Origin: an uncultured cyanobacterium
Lineage (GTDB): Bacteria; Cyanobacteriota; Cyanobacteriia; Cyanobacteriales; Nostocaceae
Assembly (NCBI GenBank): GCA_903903925.1
Contig: CAIVAU010000117.1
Span: 1 to 37,500, forward strand
DNA: 37,500 bases
Reading direction: 5' to 3'
In this document: positions 8,143-16,229 of the stretch, one piece after another
Layout of the letters: every line of letters begins with the position of its first letter
Position numbering within the stretch: the stretch's first letter is position 1
The notes under the pieces: model-generated
Told to the model about the DNA's origin: nothing
The model's input: only the letters and a program-made list of their open reading frames with translations
Databases searched by the model: none
Program-made: the position numbers and the translations under genes

Positions 8143-8671
8143 ATTTTTATTCCAATTGTCCTATGCCAGGGATTAGCAGAAAAGGTAAGATTACAGTCTA
8201 TTGCAACAAACTACCAAGAATGGGGTGTGGGGGAAGATAAAGCAACCGCACCCTGTCAGGGGGAAGGCGTTTCTGCATTTATGTATTGGGTTCTCTACAC
8301 CCTACACCCTTTTTCTAATGGGTTTTATTTTATGATTATTCGCGATCGCCCCGATCATAGCCGCTACGAATGACACAAATCAGTAGGTTGGCGGCGAAAT
8401 CAATGGTGGCGCTACACCAAAATCTCCTGAATTCACTGAAAAACGTTGCGATCGCTTGCAATCAAACCTGATTTCCAAGAAGAACCAAAAAAGAAGCGCT
8501 AAGAGAAATCATGTGGCAAAAGCTGTCTTCTAGTTTTACAAAAAACTGTCATTTTGTCAACCCATTGATTTTGGCAGTGGCTACGGATAGGGTAAACCAT
8601 AATTACCCAACCAATCAGTTTTATTTATCTACTGTTAGCATTGTAACTGAAAACATTGCAGAACAGTAGCT
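8143..8671. other. 529-bp divergent intergenic region
   Basis: It holds the promoters for devB (minus) and the ParB-like gene (plus). I see HIP1-type octamers near 8342 and 8449 and a run of short G-rich segments near 8220-8270. I see no ORF, tRNA or convincing promoter consensus. Confidence 0.6.
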
Positions 8672-10009
8672 ATGCCCACTGTATCCATAGACCAAATTAA
8701 AATTGGTCTTAACCGCCGTCCGGTCAAGGACGAAAAAGTTGCGGAGTTGATGGAATCAATTAAGGCTAATGGTCTATTGAACCCAATCACAGTAGATCAG
8801 AACCTAAACTTGATTGCGGGACTGCATCGTCTTACAGCCTGTAAGCTGCTGCATTTTAAGGAAATTGAGTGCAACATTGTCACATACACCCATGCTGACC
8901 AAGCTAGTTTGGCAGAAATTGACGAGAATTTGATCCGCAATGAGCTAGAACCTCTAGACCGCGCACAACTTTGGTTAGAACGAGAGCAAATTCTGGGCAG
9001 ATTGGGACTCAGGGCAAAGCCAGGGGATAATCAACATACCCTCAAAGGTAGTGAAAATATTTCACCACCTCCTAAAACGACTATGGAATTGGCAAAAGAA
9101 GTTGGATACAGTGAGCGAACCTTCCAGATGGGGAAACAGATTGCAAAAGATATTTTCCCAGAAGTCAAAGAAATCATTAAGGATACGCCCCTTGCCAAAA
9201 GTACTACAGATCTACTGAGGATAGCTAGGGCAGGTAGTAAAGAGCGCACTTTGGCAGAACAAGCAGAACAGTCTTTAGCGCAAGCCAAGGAAAAAGGGGA
9301 TCAAGAAGAAGCCAAAAAGCAAGCTGAACTTGCAGCACAGGCAAGGGCTAAGCAAAAAGAGTTACAAATTGAGGCTTATAAACGTGCTATAGCCCAGAAG
9401 GATGCTAAGTCACTTAAGAAGCAAGCCCATAGTCAAGTTCAACAGCCGATGAAGAAATCAAATGTTGTGACTCAACAGTTCGGAGTAAAAGTCGGCGAGG
9501 AATGGACTCTTGGTCGGCACTTAGTTTACTGTGGCGATACTTCTGGCAAAGAATTCATGAAACTACTGCCTGGTAATGCAGCTTTGGCGATCGCCACCCT
9601 TTCGCCAACATGGAATCATAATTACTTAGTAGATGAGGCTCGGATCGTTGCCGTACTGAGATCTGAGGGCAATATTTATGAATTTTGCAGCCGTAATCGG
9701 ATGCCCTTTCAATACGAATTAGTCCTTGGCAATATATATATAGGTATTTTTTCTCATCACTCAATATCTAAACCAGAAACACCTATAAATATTGAAGGAA
9801 TAGAAGGAATCGTATCCTATTTGTTAAATTTATATACTAATCCCAACAATTTTGTCATTTCCCCATTCATGGGAAACAGTGAAATCATCATTGCCTGCGA
9901 AAGGATGGGACGTAGCTGTTTTAGCGGGGATGAAAATCCTGAGTTGGTGACTCGCGGAATCATCCGGTGGCAGAACTGGACTGGAAAGCAGCCCCTAAGA
10001 AATTCTTAA
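8672..10009 (+). CDS. ParB-like nuclease/CTPase domain fused to a degenerate DNA methyltransferase domain
   Basis: A 445-residue fusion. Residues 1-95 form a ParB/Srx N-terminal domain: VSIDQIKIGLNRRP, NLIAGLHRLTACKLL (the GEHR-type motif, here GLHR), and ENLIRNELEPLDRAQ. An HTH-like segment (MELAKEVGYSERTFQMGKQI, about 138-157) follows, then a charged Ala/Lys/Gln helix (about 190-255). Residues 275-445 resemble an adenine or N4-cytosine methyltransferase of the ParB-fused type: LVYCGD at 284-289 and SPFMGNSEIIIACERMGR at 397-414 correspond to the usual DPFxGSGTTxxA motif. The DPPY catalytic motif is absent; SPTW stands at the likely place (311-314). Methylation is therefore unlikely, and a DNA-binding or regulatory role is inferred. 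Such genes are often of phage or plasmid origin. Confidence 0.8.
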   Translation: MPTVSIDQIKIGLNRRPVKDEKVAELMESIKANGLLNPITVDQNLNLIAGLHRLTACKLLHFKEIECNIVTYTHADQASLAEIDENLIRNELEPLDRAQLWLEREQILGRLGLRAKPGDNQHTLKGSENISPPPKTTMELAKEVGYSERTFQMGKQIAKDIFPEVKEIIKDTPLAKSTTDLLRIARAGSKERTLAEQAEQSLAQAKEKGDQEEAKKQAELAAQARAKQKELQIEAYKRAIAQKDAKSLKKQAHSQVQQPMKKSNVVTQQFGVKVGEEWTLGRHLVYCGDTSGKEFMKLLPGNAALAIATLSPTWNHNYLVDEARIVAVLRSEGNIYEFCSRNRMPFQYELVLGNIYIGIFSHHSISKPETPINIEGIEGIVSYLLNLYTNPNNFVISPFMGNSEIIIACERMGRSCFSGDENPELVTRGIIRWQNWTGKQPLRNS

Positions 10010-10486
10010 GAGAGAGGGGGGAGTGTGGGGGGTGTGGGAGGTGTGGGGAGAGGGGGGTGCCGTATTTCTTGCACTACGCTTCTCGAAATACATCAAAAAA
10101 ATTGGCTCGTTTATTTTATATAGGAATTCTATATGAACAACACTTTGTATTACTTTACTCTCCAGAAATAGATTTATTTTTTAACGGACAAAGCTTATTT
10201 AAAAACTGTAATTAGCAATATTTTTTGAAAAACAACAATGGTAATCACTTATACTTTTTTTATTTTTGCAAATGTTAGCGATAGCCAAAATCTATGTTTT
10301 TCGTAAAAATGCTAAAAACGAACTATTCATTATTTTTTATTCATGCTAATCTTTCTATTAATTCTGATAACACAAACTGGCAAGGAACTTTACCAGTAAG
10401 AATTCAGGAGCCAAAATCACTAAAGAATCAGGACATAATAGGAGCTATTTCTCGCCGTAAAAACAGATCCCAAACTCTTATAAATT

Positions 10487-10512
10487 CTGACTCCTGACTC
10501 CTGACTCCTGAA
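10487..10512. repeat. heptamer STRR (CTGACTC)n
   Basis: Three to four tandem 7-bp units of the same type as those around devC. Confidence 0.85.
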
Positions 10513-10711
10513 TTTTTCCTAAATTACTAAGCAATATAGTAGTCCTAAATGATTTATGAAATCCTTTGTTTTTTTTCTTGGTGTCTTGGTAGTTCGTTGA
10601 TGTTTCTAACTCAAATAGGATTGCTATATAGCTTAACTTTCAGTGCTGAGTTATTCGTGGAATACAGGTCGAGAGGAGTGCTTTTTCTGTAACGAGTTTG
10701 TCAAACTTTGT

Positions 10712-10739
10712 TTGTCAAATTCAATAAAATATATTATCT
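10712..10739 (+). promoter_or_regulatory. possible sigma-70 promoter before the 10758 gene
   Basis: TTGTCA (10712-10717) and TTATCT (10734-10739) are 16 nt apart, and the ATG follows 18 nt later. GTTTGTCAAA occurs twice (10696-10705 and 10710-10719), 14 bp apart, which could be an operator. This is a pattern match only. Confidence 0.3.
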
Positions 10740-10757
10740 TGGACGTTGAAACTGGCC

Positions 10758-11051
<294 letters not shown>

Positions 11052-11182
11052 CTGACCTTGGGGATTTAAACCCCTTTACTAATCCGTCAGTCGTACAGAA
11101 TTCCCCAAATCTGAATTCTGGCTTCTGACTCCTCAGTTCTTTGCGTTAAACAGTACTTCATTTACAGTAGTCTTAGGTAAAC

Positions 11183-12730
11183 ATGCTGAATACAGTTTCG
11201 TTAAAATTTCTTACTCAGCCAGCTGCAGGCACAGCGTTGTTGACTGCTGTCATTGTGGCTTTTCCGCCTGCTAGCTTTGCTCAGATCCAGAGACCGAGTG
11301 TTCTGCCGGTAGTGCCAAATACACAAACTGCACCAAATTCACCAACAAATCCACAAACTACGCAAATTCTAAGGACTCCACAGACTCCACAAGCAACAGT
11401 TTCTGTATCACAAATAGACAGAAATTACACATTAGGAGGCGGCGATCGCATTAAAATAAACGTATTTGAAGTTCCTGAATATACGAGTGAATATGCAATT
11501 CCTCCTGGAGGAGCAGTTAATTTACCTTTGATTGGTAGCGTAGGCATTGAAGGGCTAACAACTGAACAAGCTGCTGACTTAATTAGCCAGAAATACTCTC
11601 GCTTCCTTAAACGTCCCCTGATCTCAGTAAATCTTTTATCACCTCGTCCCATCAATATTTTCGTTGCTGGAGAAGTGACACGTCCTGGGGCTTACACTCT
11701 GAGCTTATCAGGAGGCGCGGGGAACGATCCTGGAGTCCAATACCCAACTGTATTATCAGCATTGACAACAGCTCAGGGAGTGCTGGCAAGTGCGGATGTG
11801 ACGAAAGTGGAACTAAGGCGGAGGCTAGGACGTGGTCCAGAACAAGTTGCTCAACTCAATTTAGACGAACTTAGACGAACAGGCAGGTTACCACAAGATA
11901 TTACCTTACGGGATGGAGACACGATCTTTGTCCCACAAGCAGCCTCTATCGACTTGAAAAATGCACGTAATATAGCTGCATCAAGCTTTGCGGCTGACCC
12001 CACAAAACCCCGCACAGTAGCAGTCGTTGGTGAAGTTCAGCGTCCTGGATCGTATCTGGTTGCTGAAGGTACAGCAGATGTGGGAACCGCAAACAATACA
12101 ACTGGTACACCACCCGCAACTGGTCAGCCAACTCTGATGCGGGCGCTGCAGTTAGCCGGAGGAATTACACCACAAGCTGATGTTCGTCAGATCAAGCTGC
12201 GCCGACAAACAAGAACCGGTGGCGAACAACTTATAGCTCTCGATCTCTGGAAGCTCATACAGAGTGGTGATATCAACCAAGACTTGATTGTGCAAGACGG
12301 AGATACTATTATTGTTCCTACTGCAACGAGTGTTAGCCCGGCAGAAGCAACTCAATTAGCGACTACAACCTTGTCTCCCGCAAGTATTGAAGTTAACGTA
12401 GCAGGCGAGGTGAAAAGACCAGGAACAATCAAGCTTCAACCGAATAGTTCCTTGAATCAAGCTTTGTTAGTAGCTGGTAGTTTTAATGATGGTAGAGCTG
12501 ACAGGAGAGCAGTTGATTTGATTCGCCTCAACCCCGATGGTTCTGTTACCAAGCGTTTAGTTAAAATAGATTTGAAAGCAGGACTGAATGAGCAAACTAA
12601 TCCAATACTTCGCAATAATGATGTTGTGCTAGTTAGCCGCAATGGCTTAGCTAAGGCTGGCGATAGTGTAACCACTCTATTAAGCCCTATCGGGATCTTT
12701 GGTAGTCTTAGGGCTTTATTCGGTTTCTAG
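11183..12730 (+). CDS. Wza-like polysaccharide export protein with SLBB domains
   Basis: A 515-residue secreted protein of the polysaccharide export (OPX) type. A signal-like N-terminus ends near FPPASFAQ (about residue 34), followed by a Thr/Pro/Gln-rich linker. The poly-export domain begins at YTLGGGDRIKINVFEVPEY (about 81) and includes GAVNLPLIGSVGIEGLTTEQ. Three SLBB-like beta-grasp domains follow, each opened by V-x-G-E-V-x-R-P-G: VAGEVTRPGAY, VVGEVQRPGSYL and VAGEVKRPGTIKL. No lipobox Cys is seen. It would form or line the outer-membrane channel for extracellular polysaccharide. The co-polymerase and polymerase genes are not in the window. A hairpin follows the stop codon. Confidence 0.88.
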   Translation: MLNTVSLKFLTQPAAGTALLTAVIVAFPPASFAQIQRPSVLPVVPNTQTAPNSPTNPQTTQILRTPQTPQATVSVSQIDRNYTLGGGDRIKINVFEVPEYTSEYAIPPGGAVNLPLIGSVGIEGLTTEQAADLISQKYSRFLKRPLISVNLLSPRPINIFVAGEVTRPGAYTLSLSGGAGNDPGVQYPTVLSALTTAQGVLASADVTKVELRRRLGRGPEQVAQLNLDELRRTGRLPQDITLRDGDTIFVPQAASIDLKNARNIAASSFAADPTKPRTVAVVGEVQRPGSYLVAEGTADVGTANNTTGTPPATGQPTLMRALQLAGGITPQADVRQIKLRRQTRTGGEQLIALDLWKLIQSGDINQDLIVQDGDTIIVPTATSVSPAEATQLATTTLSPASIEVNVAGEVKRPGTIKLQPNSSLNQALLVAGSFNDGRADRRAVDLIRLNPDGSVTKRLVKIDLKAGLNEQTNPILRNNDVVLVSRNGLAKAGDSVTTLLSPIGIFGSLRALFGF

Positions 12731-12747
12731 CATCCTGTCCTTTCTCT

Positions 12748-12768
12748 CTCCCAGTTTCCACCTGGGAG
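12748..12768 (+). terminator. hairpin after the export gene
   Basis: CTCCCAG and CTGGGAG pair perfectly around a 7-nt loop, 17 nt after the stop codon. The following sequence is AT-rich but has no pure T-run. Confidence 0.5.
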
Positions 12769-12801
12769 TTATGAGTTATAAGTGACCGAGAAATTGAAGC
12801 T

Positions 12802-12822
12802 CCCCACGCATAAATGCGGGGG
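12802..12822. repeat. IS200/IS605-like end hairpin, solo
   Basis: CCCCACGCATAAATGCGGGGG folds into a stem with a TAAA loop and one mismatch. This shape and sequence resemble the ends of cyanobacterial IS200/IS605 elements, recalled and not searched. No tnpA or tnpB is nearby. Confidence 0.4.
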
Positions 12823-12880
12823 ATTCTTAAGGCGTCCAAAAATGAACTCGTAAAAAGAAAGAGTCATAAAATTAGTGAGA

Positions 12881-13185
12881 AGCTACTAAATTTATTTATG
12901 GAAAGAAAGATGAAGATTTGTTTCGAGACATTTAGTGTACGAAACAAGGCGTCCTTTTTAAAACCTCTAAATTTATTTATGGGGATTCTCTTTTTACTTT
13001 TTAATAATGACCGTTTTTGAATTCAAAATTCAAAATTCAAAATTTAAGAAATAATTTTGAATTGTTTAATTAAGGATGCAAGCCCCTAAATTCATTTATG
13101 GAAAATGAAAAAAATATATATTTCGAGACACGTAGTGCCGAAGTTGCTGCCTCCTTGTTACAAGCCCCTAAATTTATTTATGGGG
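12881..13185. repeat. two diverged copies of a 105-bp element
   Basis: Copy 1 (12881-12984) and copy 2 (13081-13185) share the same layout. Each starts CTAAATTTATTTATGG or a near version, has TTTCGAGACA in the middle, and ends with CTAAATTTATTTATGGGG. Each end is itself a near-palindrome (CCCCTAAAT / ATTTATGGGG). The block lies in the 511-bp gap before the hydrolase gene. I see no ORF in it. Confidence 0.55.
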
Positions 13186-13228
13186 TTGTCATTTTGAATT
13201 TTGAATTTTGAATTTTGAATTTTGAATT
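13019..13228. repeat. opposed heptamer tracts flanking the 105-bp repeat
   Basis: (ATTCAAA)n at 13019-13045 and (TTTTGAA)n at 13191-13228 are inverted relative to each other and enclose the second 105-bp copy. The right tract runs up to the start of the hydrolase gene. Confidence 0.75.
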
Positions 13229-13241
13229 GGAGCGAAGCGAC

Positions 13242-14879
13242 TTGACTAATATACAACTTAAGGCATCCTGGGTACAAGGATTATTATGCAGTTTGACCCT
13301 AGCTTGCGGCTGGGGTGTGGGAATGCCCTCTACTTTGGCAGCACAGACAGTTACCATCCGCTTGGGTCCATTTCAACAGATGATCGCGATCGCGGACTTG
13401 GAAAAGTTTGCCAAGACAGGAATTCTCCCAGAAAAATTACAAGTCTTGTCACCCGTGCTAAAACCCGAAGTGCGAGAATTGCTGAGAAAGCGTCTTTCCG
13501 TAGATCCTGCTTTTGCCGATAAATTTATTAGTGAACTGATCCGAACGCCACAGGGCAAACAATTAATATCATCCTTAGGAGTTGCCTTACCAGGCAGTAC
13601 AGAGGAAGGTCTACAAGCAACCCTCAATCTGGCGTTGCGGCAAATCAATGGTTTAAGCGCACTTAGTTTTTTGCGAGCCTATCCACAAGAGAATGTGACC
13701 GTAGACGCAACTAAGGCAATCAGTCTAATCATACAGTTTAACGCCAACTTGTTGCAAAGCCAAGTCTTGGGTCTCTTGCTAGAACAGGAGTCGTCTGTTG
13801 GAAGTCAAACACCCTTTTATCCTAGATTCAATCCTGCTGATATGGGGAAACAAACAGTTCAGGAGGAGACACTTACCCTGCAAGATCGACGACGGCATCG
13901 GATCATTCCTGTAGATATTTATTGGAGTCGGGGTAAAGCGGAAGATCCACTCGTTGTCCTCTCCCACGGTTTTGGAGCAAACCGCAAATTTTTGCGTTAT
14001 TTAGCGTTACATCTAGCTTCTCATGGAATTACGGTTGCCGCAATTGAACATCCAGGGAGTGACGTTACCGCTGTTAATAAAGCTTCTGATACAGCCAACT
14101 TGGCACAACTCTTACCAGCTAGTGAGTTTATTGACAGACCAAAAGATGTCAGCTTTTTGCTAGATGAACTGGCAAAAATAAATACTCAACCCGGACAACT
14201 TCACTTAAAGCTAAATACTGAGAAAGTGACTGTTATTGGTCACTCTTTAGGGGGTTATACTGCTTTGGCTTTGGTAGGAGGAGAGGTGAATTTAGAAAAT
14301 TTGCGGCAATTTTGCCAAAAATCTTTAAGCATTGCCGAATCTCCTGGAGACTGGTTGCAATGTGCAGCCGCTTCTTTACCAGACAAAAAACTACATTTGC
14401 AAGATGCACGGGTTAAAAGTGCGATCGCCCTTAACCCCCTTGTTGGTAGTCTCTTTGGCAAAAATGGTCTCACTCAAGTGACCAAGCCAGTCTTAATCTT
14501 AAGTGGTACTGAAGACTCTTTGACACCTGCGCTGAGGCATCAAATAGAACCTTTTACTCAACTGCGGGGACTAAAGTATCTGTTAACTGCCATTGGTGGC
14601 ACTCACTTGAGTGTTGGTGATCCAACATCTAGTGTTAGTACAGCTACCACCATCGTTAAAGAACGGCGAGGTGAAGAAACCAAAGCTCTACGTCAACTAA
14701 CACAAGGCATCAGTTTAGCATTTATTCAACAACTGACACCAGAAGCCAAAACTTATCAGCCCTTTCTGACATCAGCTTACGCCCAATCTTTCTCAACATC
14801 ACAACTGCCCTTGCGTCTTGTTTCCGATTTACCAGCAAGTCTCAAGCTGTGGATGGGGTTGGTTGCTAATGGAAAATAG
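13242..14879 (+). CDS. secreted alpha/beta hydrolase with DUF1400 domain
   Basis: An N-terminal DUF1400 domain (VTIRLGPFQQMIAIADLEKFAKTG and following, to about residue 175) is followed by an alpha/beta hydrolase. VVLSHGFGANRKFL holds the oxyanion region and VIGHSLGGYTALAL the nucleophile Ser. ILSGTEDSLTP gives the Asp and IGGTHLSVGD the His, so the catalytic triad is complete. A signal-like segment precedes PSTLAAQT. There is no ATG before position 13323. The frame opens with TTG at 13215 inside the heptamer repeat, but the TTG at 13242 has GGAG nine bases upstream and gives a better signal peptide, so I chose it. It is probably an esterase or lipase acting in the periplasm or outside the cell; the substrate is unknown. 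Confidence 0.82.
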   Translation: MTNIQLKASWVQGLLCSLTLACGWGVGMPSTLAAQTVTIRLGPFQQMIAIADLEKFAKTGILPEKLQVLSPVLKPEVRELLRKRLSVDPAFADKFISELIRTPQGKQLISSLGVALPGSTEEGLQATLNLALRQINGLSALSFLRAYPQENVTVDATKAISLIIQFNANLLQSQVLGLLLEQESSVGSQTPFYPRFNPADMGKQTVQEETLTLQDRRRHRIIPVDIYWSRGKAEDPLVVLSHGFGANRKFLRYLALHLASHGITVAAIEHPGSDVTAVNKASDTANLAQLLPASEFIDRPKDVSFLLDELAKINTQPGQLHLKLNTEKVTVIGHSLGGYTALALVGGEVNLENLRQFCQKSLSIAESPGDWLQCAAASLPDKKLHLQDARVKSAIALNPLVGSLFGKNGLTQVTKPVLILSGTEDSLTPALRHQIEPFTQLRGLKYLLTAIGGTHLSVGDPTSSVSTATTIVKERRGEETKALRQLTQGISLAFIQQLTPEAKTYQPFLTSAYAQSFSTSQLPLRLVSDLPASLKLWMGLVANGK

Positions 14880-15374
14880 GAGTTTTCCAGCAGTGGGGAG
14901 GAATAGTTATTCCCCTTGGTAGTGTACGCAAGATAAACTCCCCTTCCCCATCATCGCCGTATGGATTGCGATTTTGGCTTGCGACAATTCATTGCTGCGT
15001 CGGGGGCAGGGAGAATCATCAGTAAATCGGATCAAGAATATAAGAGAGTTGCCAAAGTGGCGAGCGCGTTAGAGAATAGCATAAAAAGATGCAAATCTCT
15101 TGACCTAGAGCCTTTACCCTGATCTAACCCCAGGTATTGGACAGCCTTATCGCAAGAATGGCGATGAACCGTGTTCTAGCTTGAACATGGGGAGTGGCAT
15201 TAAACTGAAGATAGGACAAGGTAATATTGTGTCGTAGTACTAGATAACGGAATGGTGGAGTCAATCAGAGTTTGGAGCCGAAAAAGTGAACAAATACGGT
15301 GCTTAACTCCGGTTGACTACGGTATTTGGCTACTCCTTACAGTAAATCGATTTAAAAGCTAAATAGGAGCATAC
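14880..15374. other. 495-bp spacer with a structured RNA candidate
   Basis: No ORF with a ribosome-binding site and no tRNA is seen. The right 300 bases are full of complementary segments (see 15040-15335). Confidence 0.6.
15040..15335 (+). ncRNA. candidate structured RNA, possibly a group II intron remnant
   Basis: Many short helices can be read in order. GCCA/TGGC pairs at 15051-15061. AGAGA/TCTCT at 15071-15100 encloses GCAT/ATGC. ATCGC/GCGAT lies at 15149-15165 and GTTC/GAAC at 15173-15186. A long-range pair joins AGTCAA 15259-15264 with TTGACT 15313-15318, nested with GAGTT/AACTC (15268-15272 with 15305-15309). Segments such as GAACCGTGTTCTAGC and GAGCCG...CGGTGCT recall domain I and domain V of bacterial group II introns, but I could not confirm the family. 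No reverse transcriptase is present. It ends about 40 bp before the paraslipin gene, so a 5'-UTR element is the alternative. Confidence 0.35.
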
Positions 15375-16229
15375 ATGGAGCCAATTATTGCTATAGTCTT
15401 AGTACTTATAGGCTATGGCTTAGGGTCTGCAAAACTGATTAATCAAGGAAATGAAGCCCTGGTCGAGCGTTTGGGGCGATATCATCGCAAGCTGAGACCA
15501 GGACTGAACTTCATTGTTCCCTTACTTGACCAGATTGTGATGGAAGATACCACAAGGGAGCAGGTTTTAGACATTAAGCCGCAGAATGTAATTACTAAAG
15601 ATAATATCTATCTAGAGGTAGATGGCGTTGTCTACTGGCGGATCAAAGACATGGAGAGGAGCTTTTACCAAATTGACGATCTCCAGCAGGCACTGACCAA
15701 CTTGACCGCAACAACGCTGCGGGAAATTGTTGCCAGGAACAACTTGGAGGAAGCCAATGCTGCCAGATCTGAGATGAACAAAGCTTTGTTAGAGGAGTTA
15801 AATCAGACGACAGGAGAATGGGGAGTTCAAATTATTCGAGTAGATATTCAAAGCATTACACCGCCAGAGAGTGTACGAAGGTCGATGGAAGAGCAACGGG
15901 CAGCTGAAATTAAAAGCCGCGCCGCAGTTTTAGAAGCAGAAGGTGAACAGAAAGCTGCAATTAAGAAAGCAGAAGGCACTAAAATCTCAATGGAGATCAT
16001 TTCTGGCGCTTTACGTAACATTCCTGAAAGTCAAGAAATCTTGCGATACCTTGAAGTTCAAGAGCAAATCAATGCTAGCTACAAACTGAGTGAAAGTAAA
16101 AATGCCAAAGTTGTCTTTGTAGACGCAAACCCAAAAAAAGCTCAAGAGATGATTAACCGTATATCTCTGGGAGAGGCACGTCATGAAATTAGTCATTCTC
16201 CTGAGGACTCGGAGCAAGATAATGGATAG
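15375..16229 (+). CDS. SPFH/band 7 protein (paraslipin, stomatin-like)
   Basis: A 284-residue SPFH-domain membrane scaffold. A single N-terminal hydrophobic segment (about residues 3-21) anchors it. The band 7 domain follows: VERLGRYHRKLRPGLNF, IVPLLDQIVMEDTTREQVLD, TKDNIYLEVDGVVYWRI, and TATTLREIVARNNLEEANAA. A long Ala/Glu/Lys coiled coil (EEQRAAEIKSRAAVLEAEGE, about 172-200) mediates oligomers. It probably organises membrane microdomains or protease access. AGGAG lies 6 nt before the ATG. Its 3' end overlaps the convergent folP gene by 41 bp. The structured RNA candidate lies in its upstream region. Confidence 0.88.
   Translation: MEPIIAIVLVLIGYGLGSAKLINQGNEALVERLGRYHRKLRPGLNFIVPLLDQIVMEDTTREQVLDIKPQNVITKDNIYLEVDGVVYWRIKDMERSFYQIDDLQQALTNLTATTLREIVARNNLEEANAARSEMNKALLEELNQTTGEWGVQIIRVDIQSITPPESVRRSMEEQRAAEIKSRAAVLEAEGEQKAAIKKAEGTKISMEIISGALRNIPESQEILRYLEVQEQINASYKLSESKNAKVVFVDANPKKAQEMINRISLGEARHEISHSPEDSEQDNG

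Larger units (their letters stand above)
10010..10757. other. 748-bp gene-poor region
   Basis: It starts with a purine-rich G-run tract (10013-10060), followed by AT-rich sequence without a convincing gene. A heptamer STRR (10487-10512) is followed by more AT-rich spacer. The short open frames here lack Shine-Dalgarno sequences and cross the repeats. A possible promoter lies at 10712-10739. Confidence 0.6.

Noticed and set aside
9967..10215. 82-codon open frame overlapping the 3' end of the ParB-fusion gene
   Set aside because: It is a shadow frame that crosses the G-rich tract and lacks a ribosome-binding site.
10294..10497. 67-codon open frame
   Set aside because: AT-rich, no Shine-Dalgarno sequence, and its end runs into the heptamer STRR. 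No family resemblance.
12814..13020. 68-codon frame in the twin-repeat region
   Set aside because: It reads through the 105-bp repeat units and low-complexity sequence. No Shine-Dalgarno sequence and no resemblance to a family.
14880..15374. possible tRNA gene
   Set aside because: Helices are present, but there is no GGTTCGA-type T arm and no cloverleaf of correct size. Kept as an unspecific structured RNA candidate.
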